Source of the DNA: SIG459 sp045538735
GTDB taxonomy: Bacteria; Bacillota; Clostridia; Oscillospirales; Oscillospiraceae
Direction of reading: 5' to 3'
Length of the DNA stretch: 64,000 bases
Assembly: GCA_045538735.1 (NCBI GenBank)
Contig: JAZSRY010000035.1
Span: forward strand, 1-64,000
How positions within the stretch are numbered: position 1 is the stretch's first letter; each line of letters opens with the position of its first letter. Made by a program: the position numbers and the translations under genes. Positions 8,214 to 16,513 of this stretch are shown here, in pieces. Below the pieces are notes generated by a model. The model was not told the DNA's origin. It searched no databases and saw only the letters and a list, made by a program, of their open reading frames with translations.

Positions 8214-8846
8214 ATGATTGGAAGTATGCATTTGAATAGCTATTATGAATTAACAGACGCAGAGCTTCAGAGCCTTGCTGTGCAAGGCGACAGGACCGCT
8301 GAGAATGAGCTTGCTATTCGCTATCTTCGCCTTGTCAGGATCTGCTCCAGACCCTATTTTTTGGCGGGAGGCGATAGCGAAGATCTGATTCAGGAGGGTA
8401 TGATGGGTCTTCTGTCTGCAATTCGGGAGTATGATCCTAAGCTTGGTTCTTCATTCAAGAACTATGCAGAGATATGTGTAAAACGCAGACTTCTCAGCGC
8501 CGTTAAAAGCGCATCACGATTGAAGCACGCTTTCCTTAATGACGGAGTATCGCTTGAAGAGATACTCTCTGAAGAATCCCGCAACCTTACGGCTTACAGC
8601 GTTGAAGCCTTCAGCCGCTCACCAGAGGAACAGGTTCTTGCCAGAGAGAGCAAAAATGACTTTATTTCAACCTTTTCGCGGTATTTATCTCGCTTTGAGA
8701 TTAAAGTTCTCGAACTTTATCTCGATGGTCTGTCTTATTCTGAGATAGCGGATGCCTGCGGTAAAGCGCAGAAATCCGTGGATAATGCCGTGCAGCGCAT
8801 CAGGAATAAACTGGCGCGGTACCTTAACCTTGGCGATCTCAGCTGA
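8214..8846 (+). CDS. sigH: RNA polymerase sigma factor, SigH (Spo0H) type
   Basis: Stationary-phase sigma factor that opens the sporulation programme. The product of about 210 residues has region 2 (RPYFLAGGDSEDLIQEGMMGL, SSFKNYAEICVKRRL) and region 4 (LELYLDGLSYSEIADACG, KSVDNAVQRIRNKL), close to Bacillus SigH in order and spacing. The start is uncertain: GTG 8211, ATG 8214 and ATG 8226 are in frame, and a strong promoter places the RNA start near 8210, so translation is leaderless or uses 8226 with GGAAG one base away. The gene stands alone downstream of ruvB. Confidence 0.88.
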   Translation: MIGSMHLNSYYELTDAELQSLAVQGDRTAENELAIRYLRLVRICSRPYFLAGGDSEDLIQEGMMGLLSAIREYDPKLGSSFKNYAEICVKRRLLSAVKSASRLKHAFLNDGVSLEEILSEESRNLTAYSVEAFSRSPEEQVLARESKNDFISTFSRYLSRFEIKVLELYLDGLSYSEIADACGKAQKSVDNAVQRIRNKLARYLNLGDLS

Positions 8847-8905
8847 ATGCTGACGCAAATATCAGCCCTAAAGGGCAAATCACTAGCTAAAAGAGAGGAT
8901 TCAAA

Positions 8906-9184
8906 ATGTACGAAGACAAGACTTTAGTTTGCAAAGAGTGCGGTGCTGAATTTATTTTCTCCGCCGGCGAACAGGAATTTTACGCAGAGCGCGGCTTCCA
9001 GAATGAGCCCCAGCGCTGCAAGGCTTGCCGTGATGCTCGCAAGAACGCTACCCGCGCTCCCCGTGAGTTCTTCACTGCTACCTGCGCTGCTTGCGGCGGC
9101 GAGGCAAAGGTGCCTTTCCAGCCCAGAGATGATCGTCCTGTTTACTGCAGCGATTGCTTTGCAAAGATGAAGGCTGCTGAGTAA
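8906..9184 (+). CDS. Small zinc-ribbon protein (CxxC-x17-CxxC type)
   Basis: The 92-residue product has four CxxC knuckles: CKECG, CKACR, CAACG and CSDC. The N-terminal half matches the probable zinc-binding family found in many Firmicutes (CKECGAEFIFSAGEQEFYAE, then PQRCKACR); the second pair is spaced like the CxxC-x17-CxxC family. It has no catalytic signature, and a nucleic-acid or protein-binding role is an inference. AGAGAGG lies 10 bases before the ATG and a terminator follows at once, so it is monocistronic. Confidence 0.85.
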   Translation: MYEDKTLVCKECGAEFIFSAGEQEFYAERGFQNEPQRCKACRDARKNATRAPREFFTATCAACGGEAKVPFQPRDDRPVYCSDCFAKMKAAE

Positions 9185-9203
9185 TTCAGAAAGCCCTATA
9201 TAC

Positions 9204-9232
9204 AAAAAGGTGCGTATTTAACGCGCCTTTTT
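9204..9232 (+). terminator. Terminator of zinc-ribbon gene
   Basis: AAAAAGGTGCGT pairs with ACGCGCCTTTTT (one G-U pair) and the T run follows. Confidence 0.85.
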
Positions 9233-9272
9233 GTATTTTCTGCAGGCACAAGGCGATGTCAATAAATTTATG

Positions 9273-9300
9273 TTGAAATTAATTGATTTTTAGGTATAAT
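9273..9300 (+). promoter_or_regulatory. Promoter of DUF1858 gene
   Basis: TTGAAA (9273-9278) and TATAAT (9295-9300) are separated by 16 bp, 31 bases ahead of the start codon. Confidence 0.65.
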
Positions 9301-9331
9301 AAAAACGTCATTAAATATGGAGGTTAAGCAA

Positions 9332-9535
9332 ATGTTTGAGATTACCAAAGAGACTATTATTGCTGATATCATGATGAACGCTCCCGAAACCCAGCCCCTT
9401 TTCAGAAGCATTGGTATGCATTGCATGGGTTGCGCTATGGCTTCCGGCGAAAACGTTGCTCAGGCCTGTGCTGCACACGGTGTTGATGCAGACCTTTTTG
9501 TAAAGAAGCTCAATGAGTTTATTGCTTCTCTCTGA
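9332..9535 (+). CDS. DUF1858 (ScdA-N like) small protein
   Basis: The 67-residue product (MFEITKETIIADIMMNAPETQPLFRS...) ends its core with GMHCMGCAMASGENVAQAC, the CxxC pattern of DUF1858, the domain also found at the N terminus of ScdA/RIC-type iron-sulphur repair proteins. Such stand-alone copies are common in Clostridia and may sense or carry a metal or redox centre; this is inferred. ATG 9332 is chosen because GGAGG lies eight bases upstream; an upstream ATG (9317) overlaps that site. A 10-bp GC hairpin without a T tract follows. Confidence 0.85.
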   Translation: MFEITKETIIADIMMNAPETQPLFRSIGMHCMGCAMASGENVAQACAAHGVDADLFVKKLNEFIASL

Positions 9536-9557
9536 GTGATATTAAAATTAAAATGCT

Positions 9558-9582
9558 GCGGCGGAGGTAATGCCTCCGCCGC
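9558..9582 (+). other. GC-rich hairpin without T tract
   Basis: GCGGCGGAGG and CCTCCGCCGC form a perfect 10-bp stem with a five-base loop between the DUF1858 gene and trmK. No T run follows on the plus strand, so it may be an RNA-stabilising or processing hairpin rather than an intrinsic terminator. Confidence 0.6.
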
Positions 9583-9603
9583 TTAGCCTATGAGGTGTTT
9601 TAT

Positions 9604-10302
9604 TTGAATATTAATCTGTCAAAGAGACTGCTTTGCATGGCCGAAAAAGTTAAGCCCGGTGAGATAGTTGCCGATGTAGGAACGGACCACGGATACATCC
9701 CTGTATGGCTTATTCAGAAAGGTATATGCCGGGAGGTTATTGCATCCGATATCAAAGAAGGTCCTCTTCAAACGGCTGTCAGAACCGCAAAAAATGCAGG
9801 TGTGGACGATAAAATAGATTTCAGACTTTGCAGCGGACTCGATAAATATTCTTCCTATGAGTTCGACACCGCCATTATCGCCGGTATGGGCGGAGAGACT
9901 ATAATCAGTATACTTGAAGCCGCTCCCTGGACAAAAAGCAAAAAGCTTATTATACAGCCCCAATCAAAGCTTCCTGAACTGAGAAGATGGCTTTTCGATA
10001 ACGAATATAAAATATTAGATGCCGAGCTTGTGTATGACACGGGCAGAATATATCTTGTTTGGATAGTTGTTGGCAGCAGGGAAGAGAGCGTTAAGTTTTC
10101 CGAAGTATTGGATTATCAGCTTATTGAAAAACACGACCCGCTCCTGCCTTCTTATATTGATGGACTCATCAAGCGAGAGCTGAAGATATTAAAGGGTATG
10201 GAAAAAGGCGCTAACGTGTGCGAGGCTGAAATTGATTCCAAAAAGGATATCATCAATAAATTGAAGAAAATAAAGGAGGACGCAAATAATGGTAAAAGTT
10301 AA
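9604..10302 (+). CDS. trmK: tRNA (adenine22-N1)-methyltransferase
   Basis: Methylates N1 of A22 in tRNA using SAM. The 232-residue product has the Rossmann SAM site VADVGTDHGYIPVWL (about 25-39), then IASDIKEGPLQTA, and IIAGMGGETI. I prefer TTG 9604 (NINLSKRLL) because TGAGGTG ends seven bases upstream; a GTG at 9595 overlaps that site. It overlaps the Nif3 gene by 14 bases, the same trmK-nif3 neighbourhood as yqfN-yqfO of Bacillus. Confidence 0.92.
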   Translation: MNINLSKRLLCMAEKVKPGEIVADVGTDHGYIPVWLIQKGICREVIASDIKEGPLQTAVRTAKNAGVDDKIDFRLCSGLDKYSSYEFDTAIIAGMGGETIISILEAAPWTKSKKLIIQPQSKLPELRRWLFDNEYKILDAELVYDTGRIYLVWIVVGSREESVKFSEVLDYQLIEKHDPLLPSYIDGLIKRELKILKGMEKGANVCEAEIDSKKDIINKLKKIKEDANNGKS

Positions 10303-11083
10303 GGAAATCAGAGATTTTTACGATGAAATTGCTCCTTTCTACATGAAATTCGATTTTGATAACATTGGAATTCTCGTTGGCTTTCCCGATAATGAGGTAA
10401 AAAAAGTGCTTGTTGCGCTGGATATCACCGATGAAGTGATAGACGAAGCTATAATTCTTGGTGCTGACCTGATAATTTCTCATCATCCTGTTATATTTGA
10501 TCCGCTCAAAAGAATTACTCTTGATGATGTAAAAGGCCGTAAAATCATAAAAATGATACAAAACGAAATTTCGGCCATTTGCCTTCATACCAACATGGAC
10601 TCTGCTGCCAGCGGAGTTAACGATGCTCTTATGAACGCACTTGGAGTAAAAACATCCGAGATTTTGTGCCCCCATGGCAATCACCCTGACGGTACTCCGT
10701 ATGGTATAAGCCGTATCGGCTGCCTTGAAGAAGCTTGGGAACTTAATGATTATTTGAGCTTGATAAAGGCGAATCTTTCTGCCAATGGCCTCAGATATGT
10801 AAGCGGCGGCAGGAAAGTTTATAAAATAGCTTGCTGCGGTGGTGCGGGAGCAGGTGATATGCTCAAGGCTTTTGATATGGGATGTGACACATATGTTACC
10901 TCTGATCTTAAATACGATCATTTTCTTCTCGCTAAGGAGCTTGGTCTAAATCTGATTGACGCAGACCATTTCTGCACCGAAAATGTTGTTGTTCCGGTGC
11001 TTTGTGATAAGCTTGCTGAGCGATGGCCGGATCTTGAGATTGCAATTTCTCAAGTCCACAAGCAGACAATTGAATTTATTTAA
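10289..11083 (+). CDS. Nif3-like dinuclear metal-centre hexameric protein
   Basis: The 264-residue protein belongs to the NIF3/GTP cyclohydrolase type 2 family. Metal ligands are visible in ADLIISHHPVIF (His pair, about 60-71), CLHTNMDSA (His about 97), and the C-terminal HFCTENVV with the preceding DADH. The family forms hexameric toroids; its in vivo reaction is unresolved. Translation is coupled to trmK by overlap, with GGAGG 12 bases before the ATG. Confidence 0.93.
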   Translation: MVKVKEIRDFYDEIAPFYMKFDFDNIGILVGFPDNEVKKVLVALDITDEVIDEAIILGADLIISHHPVIFDPLKRITLDDVKGRKIIKMIQNEISAICLHTNMDSAASGVNDALMNALGVKTSEILCPHGNHPDGTPYGISRIGCLEEAWELNDYLSLIKANLSANGLRYVSGGRKVYKIACCGGAGAGDMLKAFDMGCDTYVTSDLKYDHFLLAKELGLNLIDADHFCTENVVVPVLCDKLAERWPDLEIAISQVHKQTIEFI

Positions 11084-11085
11084 TT

Positions 11086-11118
11086 AAAATCCTCGCAGGA
11101 GAGCCTGCGGGGATTTTC
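11086..11118 (+). terminator. Terminator of trmK-nif3
   Basis: AAAATCCTCGCAGG pairs with CCTGCGGGGATTTT; a short T-rich tail follows. Confidence 0.85.
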
Positions 11119-11192
11119 TTATATGCATATTAATTGTTGTACGGGCATACTCTTGTACAAAAATCTTAATGTTTGTTCGGAGGCTGAAGCGT

Positions 11193-12671
11193 ATGAGTAT
11201 GTCAGAGATTTACAGAGATATTGCATCTAGAACAGGAGGAGATATTTTCGTTGGTGTTGTAGGGCCAGTAAGAACCGGTAAATCAACTTTTATAAAGAAA
11301 TTCATGGAGAAACTTGTAATTCCGGCTATTGATGATCCATATCTTCTGGAAAGAACACGGGATGAACTCCCTCAAAGCGGTTCAGGTAAAACTATAATGA
11401 CTGCGGAGCCTAAATTTATTCCCGAAGATGCCATACATATAAAAATTGAAAATGACGTTGAATGTAAGGTAAGGCTTGTTGATTGTGTTGGTTATATGGT
11501 TAACGGCGCTTCGGGGAACATAGAAGAAGGTGGAGAAAGAATGGTGATGACCCCCTGGTATGACCATGAAGTGCCGATAAGCAAGGCAGCAGAGGAGGGC
11601 ACAAGAAGAGTCATTTCAGAGCATTCAAATATCGGAATTGTCATTACGACTGACGGCTCAGTGTGTGGTATTGACAGAGATAGCTATATTCGGGCGGAAG
11701 AAAGGACCATTAGTGAACTCAAAGAAGCGGGAAAACCTTTTGTGATCCTTTTAAACTGCAATAATCCGGGCTCAAGTGATTCCGTTACACTGGCAGAAAA
11801 GCTAAAAAATAAATATGATTGTGAATGCATGGCGGTTAACTGCCTTCAACTTGAAACAGAAGATATCGGTAAGATTCTTTATGGATGTCTTAAAAGCTTC
11901 CCGATTGAAAAATACTGTTTTTATATTCCGGAATGGCTTGAAGCGATGCCTGAAGACAATGAGATAAAAAAGACCCTGTTTATGGGAATTTTGGACTCCT
12001 GCAGTAAGAACTGTAAAGCCGGCGATAAGGATATAATTAAAAATGAAATTTCACATATTGAAAATGTTTCTGAAGTTGAATTAGAATCTTTGAATATGGG
12101 CAATGGGTGTATTTATTTTAATATTGCGCTCCCGACAGGACTTTATTATGAAACATTAAGTAAAGAGTCTGGATTCGACATAAAATGTGACCATGACTTG
12201 ATTAAAATTTTAAGCAGCTTAAGCGTGTTGAAAGGTGAGTACGACAGATTTCATGATGCACTTGATGAAGTAAATAACTACGGATATGGTATTTTAATGC
12301 CTTCTCAGGAAAATATGAAACTTGAAGAGCCCCAAGTTGTTAAACAAGGCGGCAGGTACGGGGTTAAACTCAAAGCCAGTGCACCCAGTATTCATATGAT
12401 AAAAACAAATATTGAAACTGAGGTCTCGCCTGCAATTGGAGGAGAGAGGGCATCCGAAGATATGATTAATTTTTTGATTCAGGGATTCGACGGAGATATG
12501 AGCAGAATATGGGAAAGTAATATATTCGGAAAATCCTTGAATGATATTGCAGGCGAATCTCTTGTAGGGAAAATAAAAGCATTAAAAGATGAAACAAAGG
12601 ATAAACTTCGGGGAACGATACAAAGAATTGTTAACGAAGGAAGCGGAGGATTGATTTGTATCATTTTATAA
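11193..12671 (+). CDS. spoIVA: Spore coat morphogenetic ATPase SpoIVA
   Basis: SpoIVA polymerises on the forespore surface with ATP hydrolysis and forms the basement layer of the coat. The product from ATG 11193 is 492 residues, the same length as Bacillus SpoIVA. It starts MSMSEIYRDIASRTGGDIFVGVVGP and has Walker A GPVRTGKST, the conserved stretch RLVDCVGYMV, and a C terminus rich in short hydrophobic residues (GGLICIIL). GGAGG nine bases upstream fixes the start; eight further upstream residues in the same frame are unlike the family. It is a single-gene transcript ending in a strong terminator and marks the organism as spore forming. Confidence 0.97.
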   Translation: MSMSEIYRDIASRTGGDIFVGVVGPVRTGKSTFIKKFMEKLVIPAIDDPYLLERTRDELPQSGSGKTIMTAEPKFIPEDAIHIKIENDVECKVRLVDCVGYMVNGASGNIEEGGERMVMTPWYDHEVPISKAAEEGTRRVISEHSNIGIVITTDGSVCGIDRDSYIRAEERTISELKEAGKPFVILLNCNNPGSSDSVTLAEKLKNKYDCECMAVNCLQLETEDIGKILYGCLKSFPIEKYCFYIPEWLEAMPEDNEIKKTLFMGILDSCSKNCKAGDKDIIKNEISHIENVSEVELESLNMGNGCIYFNIALPTGLYYETLSKESGFDIKCDHDLIKILSSLSVLKGEYDRFHDALDEVNNYGYGILMPSQENMKLEEPQVVKQGGRYGVKLKASAPSIHMIKTNIETEVSPAIGGERASEDMINFLIQGFDGDMSRIWESNIFGKSLNDIAGESLVGKIKALKDETKDKLRGTIQRIVNEGSGGLICIIL

Positions 12672-12707
12672 AAAAAGCGCGGCGCTCTGAGGGGGCCGCG
12701 CTTTTTT
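12671..12707 (+). terminator. spoIVA terminator abutting the cwlD ribosome binding site
   Basis: AAAAAAGCGCGGC pairs with GCCGCGCTTTTTT. The next bases are GGAGG (12708-12712), the cwlD Shine-Dalgarno site, so the T tract runs straight into the start region of cwlD. Confidence 0.9.
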
Positions 12708-12720
12708 GGAGGATTTATTT

Positions 12721-13425
12721 ATGAGTCTGAAGTGTAGAAAACTGCTTCCGTTAATTGCTGTAGCCTTGCTTTTTTTCCATATTACTGGCATAATTAATAT
12801 AAAAAGAGAAGAAAAGAATGTTCCTGTTATGGCAGATTCAGAGAGCTCTCGTGTTTTGATTATTGATGCGGGACACGGGGGCGCTGATGGCGGTGCCGTG
12901 GCACCGAACGGTACACTTGAAAGCGGTATTAACCTCTCCATTGCTCTGAAATTATATAATTTGTCACGCATATTTGGTGTTAATACTCTGATGACTCGGG
13001 ATAGTGAGGATTTATTATATCCTGAATCTGCAAAGACTATCAGAGAGATGAAACGATGGGACCAAAAACAAAGGCTTGAATTGATCAATTCCTCAAAAAA
13101 TGCTGTTTTGATAAGTATACATCAAAATAATTATCCAGACCCGAGGCCTTTTGGTCCGCAGGTTTTCTACGGAGGCATTGACGGTAGTGAGGAGTTGGGT
13201 AATTTATGCCATCAAATGCTTAACGAGCGTTTATGTCCCGAAAACAGACGTCTGGCAATGCCTGCATCAAAGGATATATATTTGATGAAAAATGCAAAAT
13301 GCAGCTCTATCTTGGTTGAGTGCGGATTTTTATCAAATAAAGATGAACTTTCAAAGCTATGCAGTGAAGACTATCAGAGAAAATTGGCGGCTATTATATT
13401 GTCTGCTTATATGAATTGTTATTAA
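12721..13425 (+). CDS. cwlD: N-acetylmuramoyl-L-alanine amidase CwlD
   Basis: Zinc amidase that removes peptide side chains from cortex peptidoglycan so that muramic delta-lactam can form. The 234-residue product has an N-terminal membrane or signal segment (about 10-28), then the Amidase_3 domain: IIDAGHGGADGG (zinc His), SGINLSIAL (zinc Glu region), ISIHQNNYP (zinc His), and the catalytic Glu in LVECGFLSN. GGAGG eight bases before ATG 12721 sets the start. It is separated from spoIVA by a terminator and followed by radA after 13 bases. Confidence 0.92.
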   Translation: MSLKCRKLLPLIAVALLFFHITGIINIKREEKNVPVMADSESSRVLIIDAGHGGADGGAVAPNGTLESGINLSIALKLYNLSRIFGVNTLMTRDSEDLLYPESAKTIREMKRWDQKQRLELINSSKNAVLISIHQNNYPDPRPFGPQVFYGGIDGSEELGNLCHQMLNERLCPENRRLAMPASKDIYLMKNAKCSSILVECGFLSNKDELSKLCSEDYQRKLAAIILSAYMNCY

Positions 13426-13438
13426 AGCGGAGGCACAA

Positions 13439-14803
13439 ATGAAGGAAAGAACTAAATTTTATTGCACAGAGTGCGGAAATGAAACAGGGAAGTGGTATGG
13501 ACAGTGTCCTGCCTGCGGCGCATGGAACTGCCTTGTTGAGGCACCTGCTGCTGCAGTTAACTCCAAAAATAAATCGGCAGCCGCAAAAATTTCAGGATTT
13601 ACACGCAACAGCTCAAAGCCTATAACCGAGCTTGATACAAGCGAAGAACTGAGATTTTCCACGGGTATAGGAGAACTTGACAGAGTTTTGGGCGGAGGTG
13701 CAGTGCGCGGATCACTTGTTCTTGTCGGCGGTGCCCCCGGAATAGGCAAATCAACGCTTTTGCTGCAGATTTGCGGTCTTATGCCGGATGAAAAGATTCT
13801 CTATGTTACGGGAGAAGAAAGCCAGCGTCAGCTTAAACTTCGCGCTCAAAGGCTTGGCGTTGAGAGAGATACAATTTATGTTCTTTCCGAGACAAATCTT
13901 GAAGCGATAATGAGCGAGATCGATTCTCTCGACCCTGATATTGTAATAATCGACTCCATACAGACTATGTTTAACGGTGATCTTTCCTCCGGCGCCGGAA
14001 GCGTAAGTCAGGTTAAAGATTGCACTATGGCAATAATGCAGAAGGCCAAAATGAACGGCTTCACCTGCTTTGTTGTCGGTCATGTAAATAAGGAAGGAGC
14101 CATTGCGGGACCAAAGGTTCTGGAGCATATGGTTGACTGCGTTTTGTATTTTGAAGGCGACAGAGCGATGAGCTATCGTATACTCCGTGCAGCGAAAAAC
14201 CGTTTTGGCTCAACAAACGAAATTGGAGTATTTGAGATGATCGATGACGGACTCCGCGAAGTCCCCAATCCTTCTGAGATGCTACTTTCTGGAAGACCCA
14301 AGAACATTCCCGGAACCTGCGTCAGTTGTGTGATGGAGGGAACGAGACCTATTTTGGCTGAAGTTCAGGCGCTGATTACTCCTGCGGGCTTTGGAGGTGC
14401 ACGCAGAAATGCCAACGGAATCGATTATAATCGAGCTATGCTTCTTCTTGCTGTTCTTGATAAACGCGGCGGAATGAGTGTAGCAGGCTGCGATGCCTAT
14501 ATAAATGTTATAGGCGGTCTTTATCTTGGTGAGCCTGCTGCCGATCTTGCAACCGTTCTCGCGATTGCATCAAGTCTCAGAGACAGACCGATAAGCTATG
14601 ATACTGCAGCAATAGGCGAGGTCGGTCTTACAGGTGAGATTCGCTCTGTAAACTCTATTAACCAGCGTTTAGCCGAGGTTGCCAGACTTGGATTTAAGCA
14701 CTGTGTTATTCCTGCACACATCAGGGGAGAGGTAAAGAAACCCGCAGGATTGGAGCTTATATCCGTACGGAACATAAGAGAGGCAATCGATTCTGTTATA
14801 TGA
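13439..14803 (+). CDS. radA: DNA repair protein RadA/Sms
   Basis: RecA-like helicase that processes recombination intermediates. The 454-residue protein has the N-terminal zinc finger (CTECGNETGKWYGQCPACGAWN), Walker A GGAPGIGKSTL (about 100), the RadA-specific motif KNRFGS, and a C-terminal Lon-protease-like domain (RPILAEVQALI, GLTGEIRSV). GCGGAGG precedes the ATG. The stop overlaps the next gene by four bases (ATGA). Confidence 0.97.
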   Translation: MKERTKFYCTECGNETGKWYGQCPACGAWNCLVEAPAAAVNSKNKSAAAKISGFTRNSSKPITELDTSEELRFSTGIGELDRVLGGGAVRGSLVLVGGAPGIGKSTLLLQICGLMPDEKILYVTGEESQRQLKLRAQRLGVERDTIYVLSETNLEAIMSEIDSLDPDIVIIDSIQTMFNGDLSSGAGSVSQVKDCTMAIMQKAKMNGFTCFVVGHVNKEGAIAGPKVLEHMVDCVLYFEGDRAMSYRILRAAKNRFGSTNEIGVFEMIDDGLREVPNPSEMLLSGRPKNIPGTCVSCVMEGTRPILAEVQALITPAGFGGARRNANGIDYNRAMLLLAVLDKRGGMSVAGCDAYINVIGGLYLGEPAADLATVLAIASSLRDRPISYDTAAIGEVGLTGEIRSVNSINQRLAEVARLGFKHCVIPAHIRGEVKKPAGLELISVRNIREAIDSVI

Positions 14804-15489
14804 GCATATTAATAATAGGGGAGAAGTATAGGGCAAAGTTAGAAAACAGCCTGGTTTCACACGGTTTTGACGTATTTTGGCTTGCAAAAAATACAAATAT
14901 TGACGAAAAACTTTCATTTCATGCAGATCTTTCGGTTTTTGTATATAATAATACAGCAATTCTTGCAAAATATCTTAAAGGCGATAAATTAGTTAATTTT
15001 TTAACTAATAGGGGATTTCGTGTAATTATAAGCGAATTTTGTCAATCATCCAAATATCCCGGGGATATAAACTTATGTGCAGCATTGATAGATGAAAAAA
15101 TATTACATAACCTAAGAAATACGGACGAAAGTATTCTTAAGTTCAAAACTGATTATATTGATGTTAAGCAAGGATACACACGCTGCAGCTGCCTGGTGCT
15201 TGGAGATTCTGTCATCACATCTGATAAAGGCATTGCAGCAGCATTAAAAAGACATAATATTGAAATGCTTATGATTGATGAGAATGGAATAGTTCTGGAT
15301 GGATACGATAAAGGATTTATCGGCGGAGCATCATTTGTGTGCGATGATACAGTCTATTTCACCGGAGACATATATAAGCATCCAAGTGGTAGAATCATTT
15401 CCGATTTCATTTCAGAGCGTAATTACAAGATTTGCTGCCTTAGCGATGATGCTTTGTTCGATATCGGAGGAGCTGTTGTTTTGACATAG
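14800..15489 (+). CDS. DUF6873-like protein, GME (arginine deiminase-like) fold
   Basis: The 229-residue protein is translationally coupled to radA. It shows ITSDKGIAAAL, FIGGASFVCDDTVYFTGDI and a following HPSG, which I associate from memory with the clostridial DUF6873 family predicted to adopt a GME fold. The typical catalytic Cys of arginine deiminases is not evident, so enzymatic activity is doubtful. Low-GC codon use matches the host. It is the last host gene before the GC-rich insertion. Confidence 0.6.
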   Translation: MSILIIGEKYRAKLENSLVSHGFDVFWLAKNTNIDEKLSFHADLSVFVYNNTAILAKYLKGDKLVNFLTNRGFRVIISEFCQSSKYPGDINLCAALIDEKILHNLRNTDESILKFKTDYIDVKQGYTRCSCLVLGDSVITSDKGIAAALKRHNIEMLMIDENGIVLDGYDKGFIGGASFVCDDTVYFTGDIYKHPSGRIISDFISERNYKICCLSDDALFDIGGAVVLT

Positions 15490-15735
15490 AAAAAGCAAGC
15501 ATGACCATAAAACGGTTTAACAGCTCCCCCAACTGCAACAAAATTTTTATTTTGTTTAATTTCCTCTCCTTCAGTAAAAACCCGGTTGCGTAGCGCAACG
15601 GGTCGGAAACTAATCAAAATACTGTTTTGTTCAAATCCGGCCTTCTACTGACATAGATTCCGCTCTACCTCCCCTCCGTTAGTCTGTGCTATTTACATTA
15701 CACCAAGACCCGGAAGATGTCAAACAAAATTTAAC
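15490..15735 (+). other. Left junction of the GC-rich insertion
   Basis: No gene is seen here. A hairpin-like sequence (ACCCGGTTGCG with CGCAACGGGT) lies at 15580-15603. A 16-bp AT-rich sequence at 15547-15562 recurs at 18879-18894. Base composition changes from AT-rich host DNA to GC-rich DNA at about 15740, where the recombinase ends. Confidence 0.5.
15547..15562 (+). repeat. Candidate attachment-site repeat, left copy
   Basis: TTATTTTGTTTAATTT is identical to 18879-18894 on the other side of the GC-rich element, about 170 bases beyond the recombinase stop codon. It is low in complexity, so chance identity cannot be excluded. Confidence 0.4.
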
Positions 15736-16278
15736 TTATCGCCTGAAAGGCTTCTGCGGCTTGAGGCGCTTGCCTCGCTTTGCCTCGGCAAGCTGCGCCG
15801 CCATCACATACAACATAGTGACCGATGCGCTGTCGTGATTTAGAGCCTTCTTCACTTTATCAATGTCGCCGTATTTCTTCATCAGCTCCACGGCGTACAC
15901 CTTCCGCATACTATGCGGAGACACGTTCACCTTGAGCCGATAGAAATCGGCCACGCGCTTCATATCGTGCCAAACAGCTTGGCGGGTGCGGTGCTTGCTG
16001 ATGTCAGCCCCGGGAAAGCACCACACTCCCCCGCCCACGCGGGAGTGGTGTTCCTTGATGGCCTCGCGCAAGTCCTCGGGAACGCCGACCATTCGGCTTT
16101 TCCCGGTCTTTTGCTCGACCACCCAAAACCGGGGTTTAAGCTGCTCCATACGCAGCCGCAGCACATCGGAAATACGTAAACCCGTATGCAGGCTCACTTG
16201 ACACACAAGCGCGTTACCCTCATTCATCGTGGAAAGTATCTTTTCAAGCTCCCTCTCTATCAAATAATCTGCTCTCAT
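15736..16278 (-). CDS. Compact tyrosine recombinase/integrase
   Basis: The 180-residue protein is essentially only the catalytic domain. The set is complete: Arg 35 (HTGLRISDVLRLR), a Lys in the beta hairpin EQKTGKSR (57 or 60), His 122 and Arg 125 (SPHSMRKVYA), His 148 (LNHDSAS) and Tyr 157 (TMLYVMA). The N-terminal core-binding domain of normal phage integrases is missing, with only about 15 residues before the domain. The C terminus is basic (KRGKRLKPQKPFRR). It lies at one end of the GC-rich element, as expected for its integrase. A hairpin (16365-16390) and a DnaA-box-like TTATCAACA are in the spacer upstream. Confidence 0.85.
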   Translation of the reverse strand: MRADYLIERELEKILSTMNEGNALVCQVSLHTGLRISDVLRLRMEQLKPRFWVVEQKTGKSRMVGVPEDLREAIKEHHSRVGGGVWCFPGADISKHRTRQAVWHDMKRVADFYRLKVNVSPHSMRKVYAVELMKKYGDIDKVKKALNHDSASVTMLYVMAAQLAEAKRGKRLKPQKPFRR

Positions 16279-16364
16279 TTTTCATCACTCGCTTTCAAAA
16301 TATACATAAATTTTCAATTCGTAAACAGTTTATCAACAGACTTTTCAACAATGTATTAAAAAAT

Positions 16365-16390
16365 GAACTGTCCCATTTATCGGACAGTTC
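16365..16390 (+). other. Hairpin upstream of the recombinase gene
   Basis: GAACTGTCC and GGACAGTTC form a 9-bp stem, followed on the plus strand by ACGAATTTTTTT. It could terminate plus-strand transcription, or act as an operator or structured site in the 235-base spacer between the recombinase and the upstream small gene. No gene was seen in this spacer. Confidence 0.5.
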
Positions 16391-16513
16391 ACGAATTTTT
16401 TTACGGAAAGATTTCAGCCTGCAGCCCCCGCACCCCTTGGGGCGCAAGGGCTACAGCCACATTTGACAATCCGTAAACTGTAAAAGGGTATAGATAAAAA
16501 AATATGGTGCGAA

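Noticed and set aside
16325..16345. TTATCAACA as a replication origin DnaA box
   Set aside because: A single imperfect box without a cluster; common by chance in AT-rich spacers.
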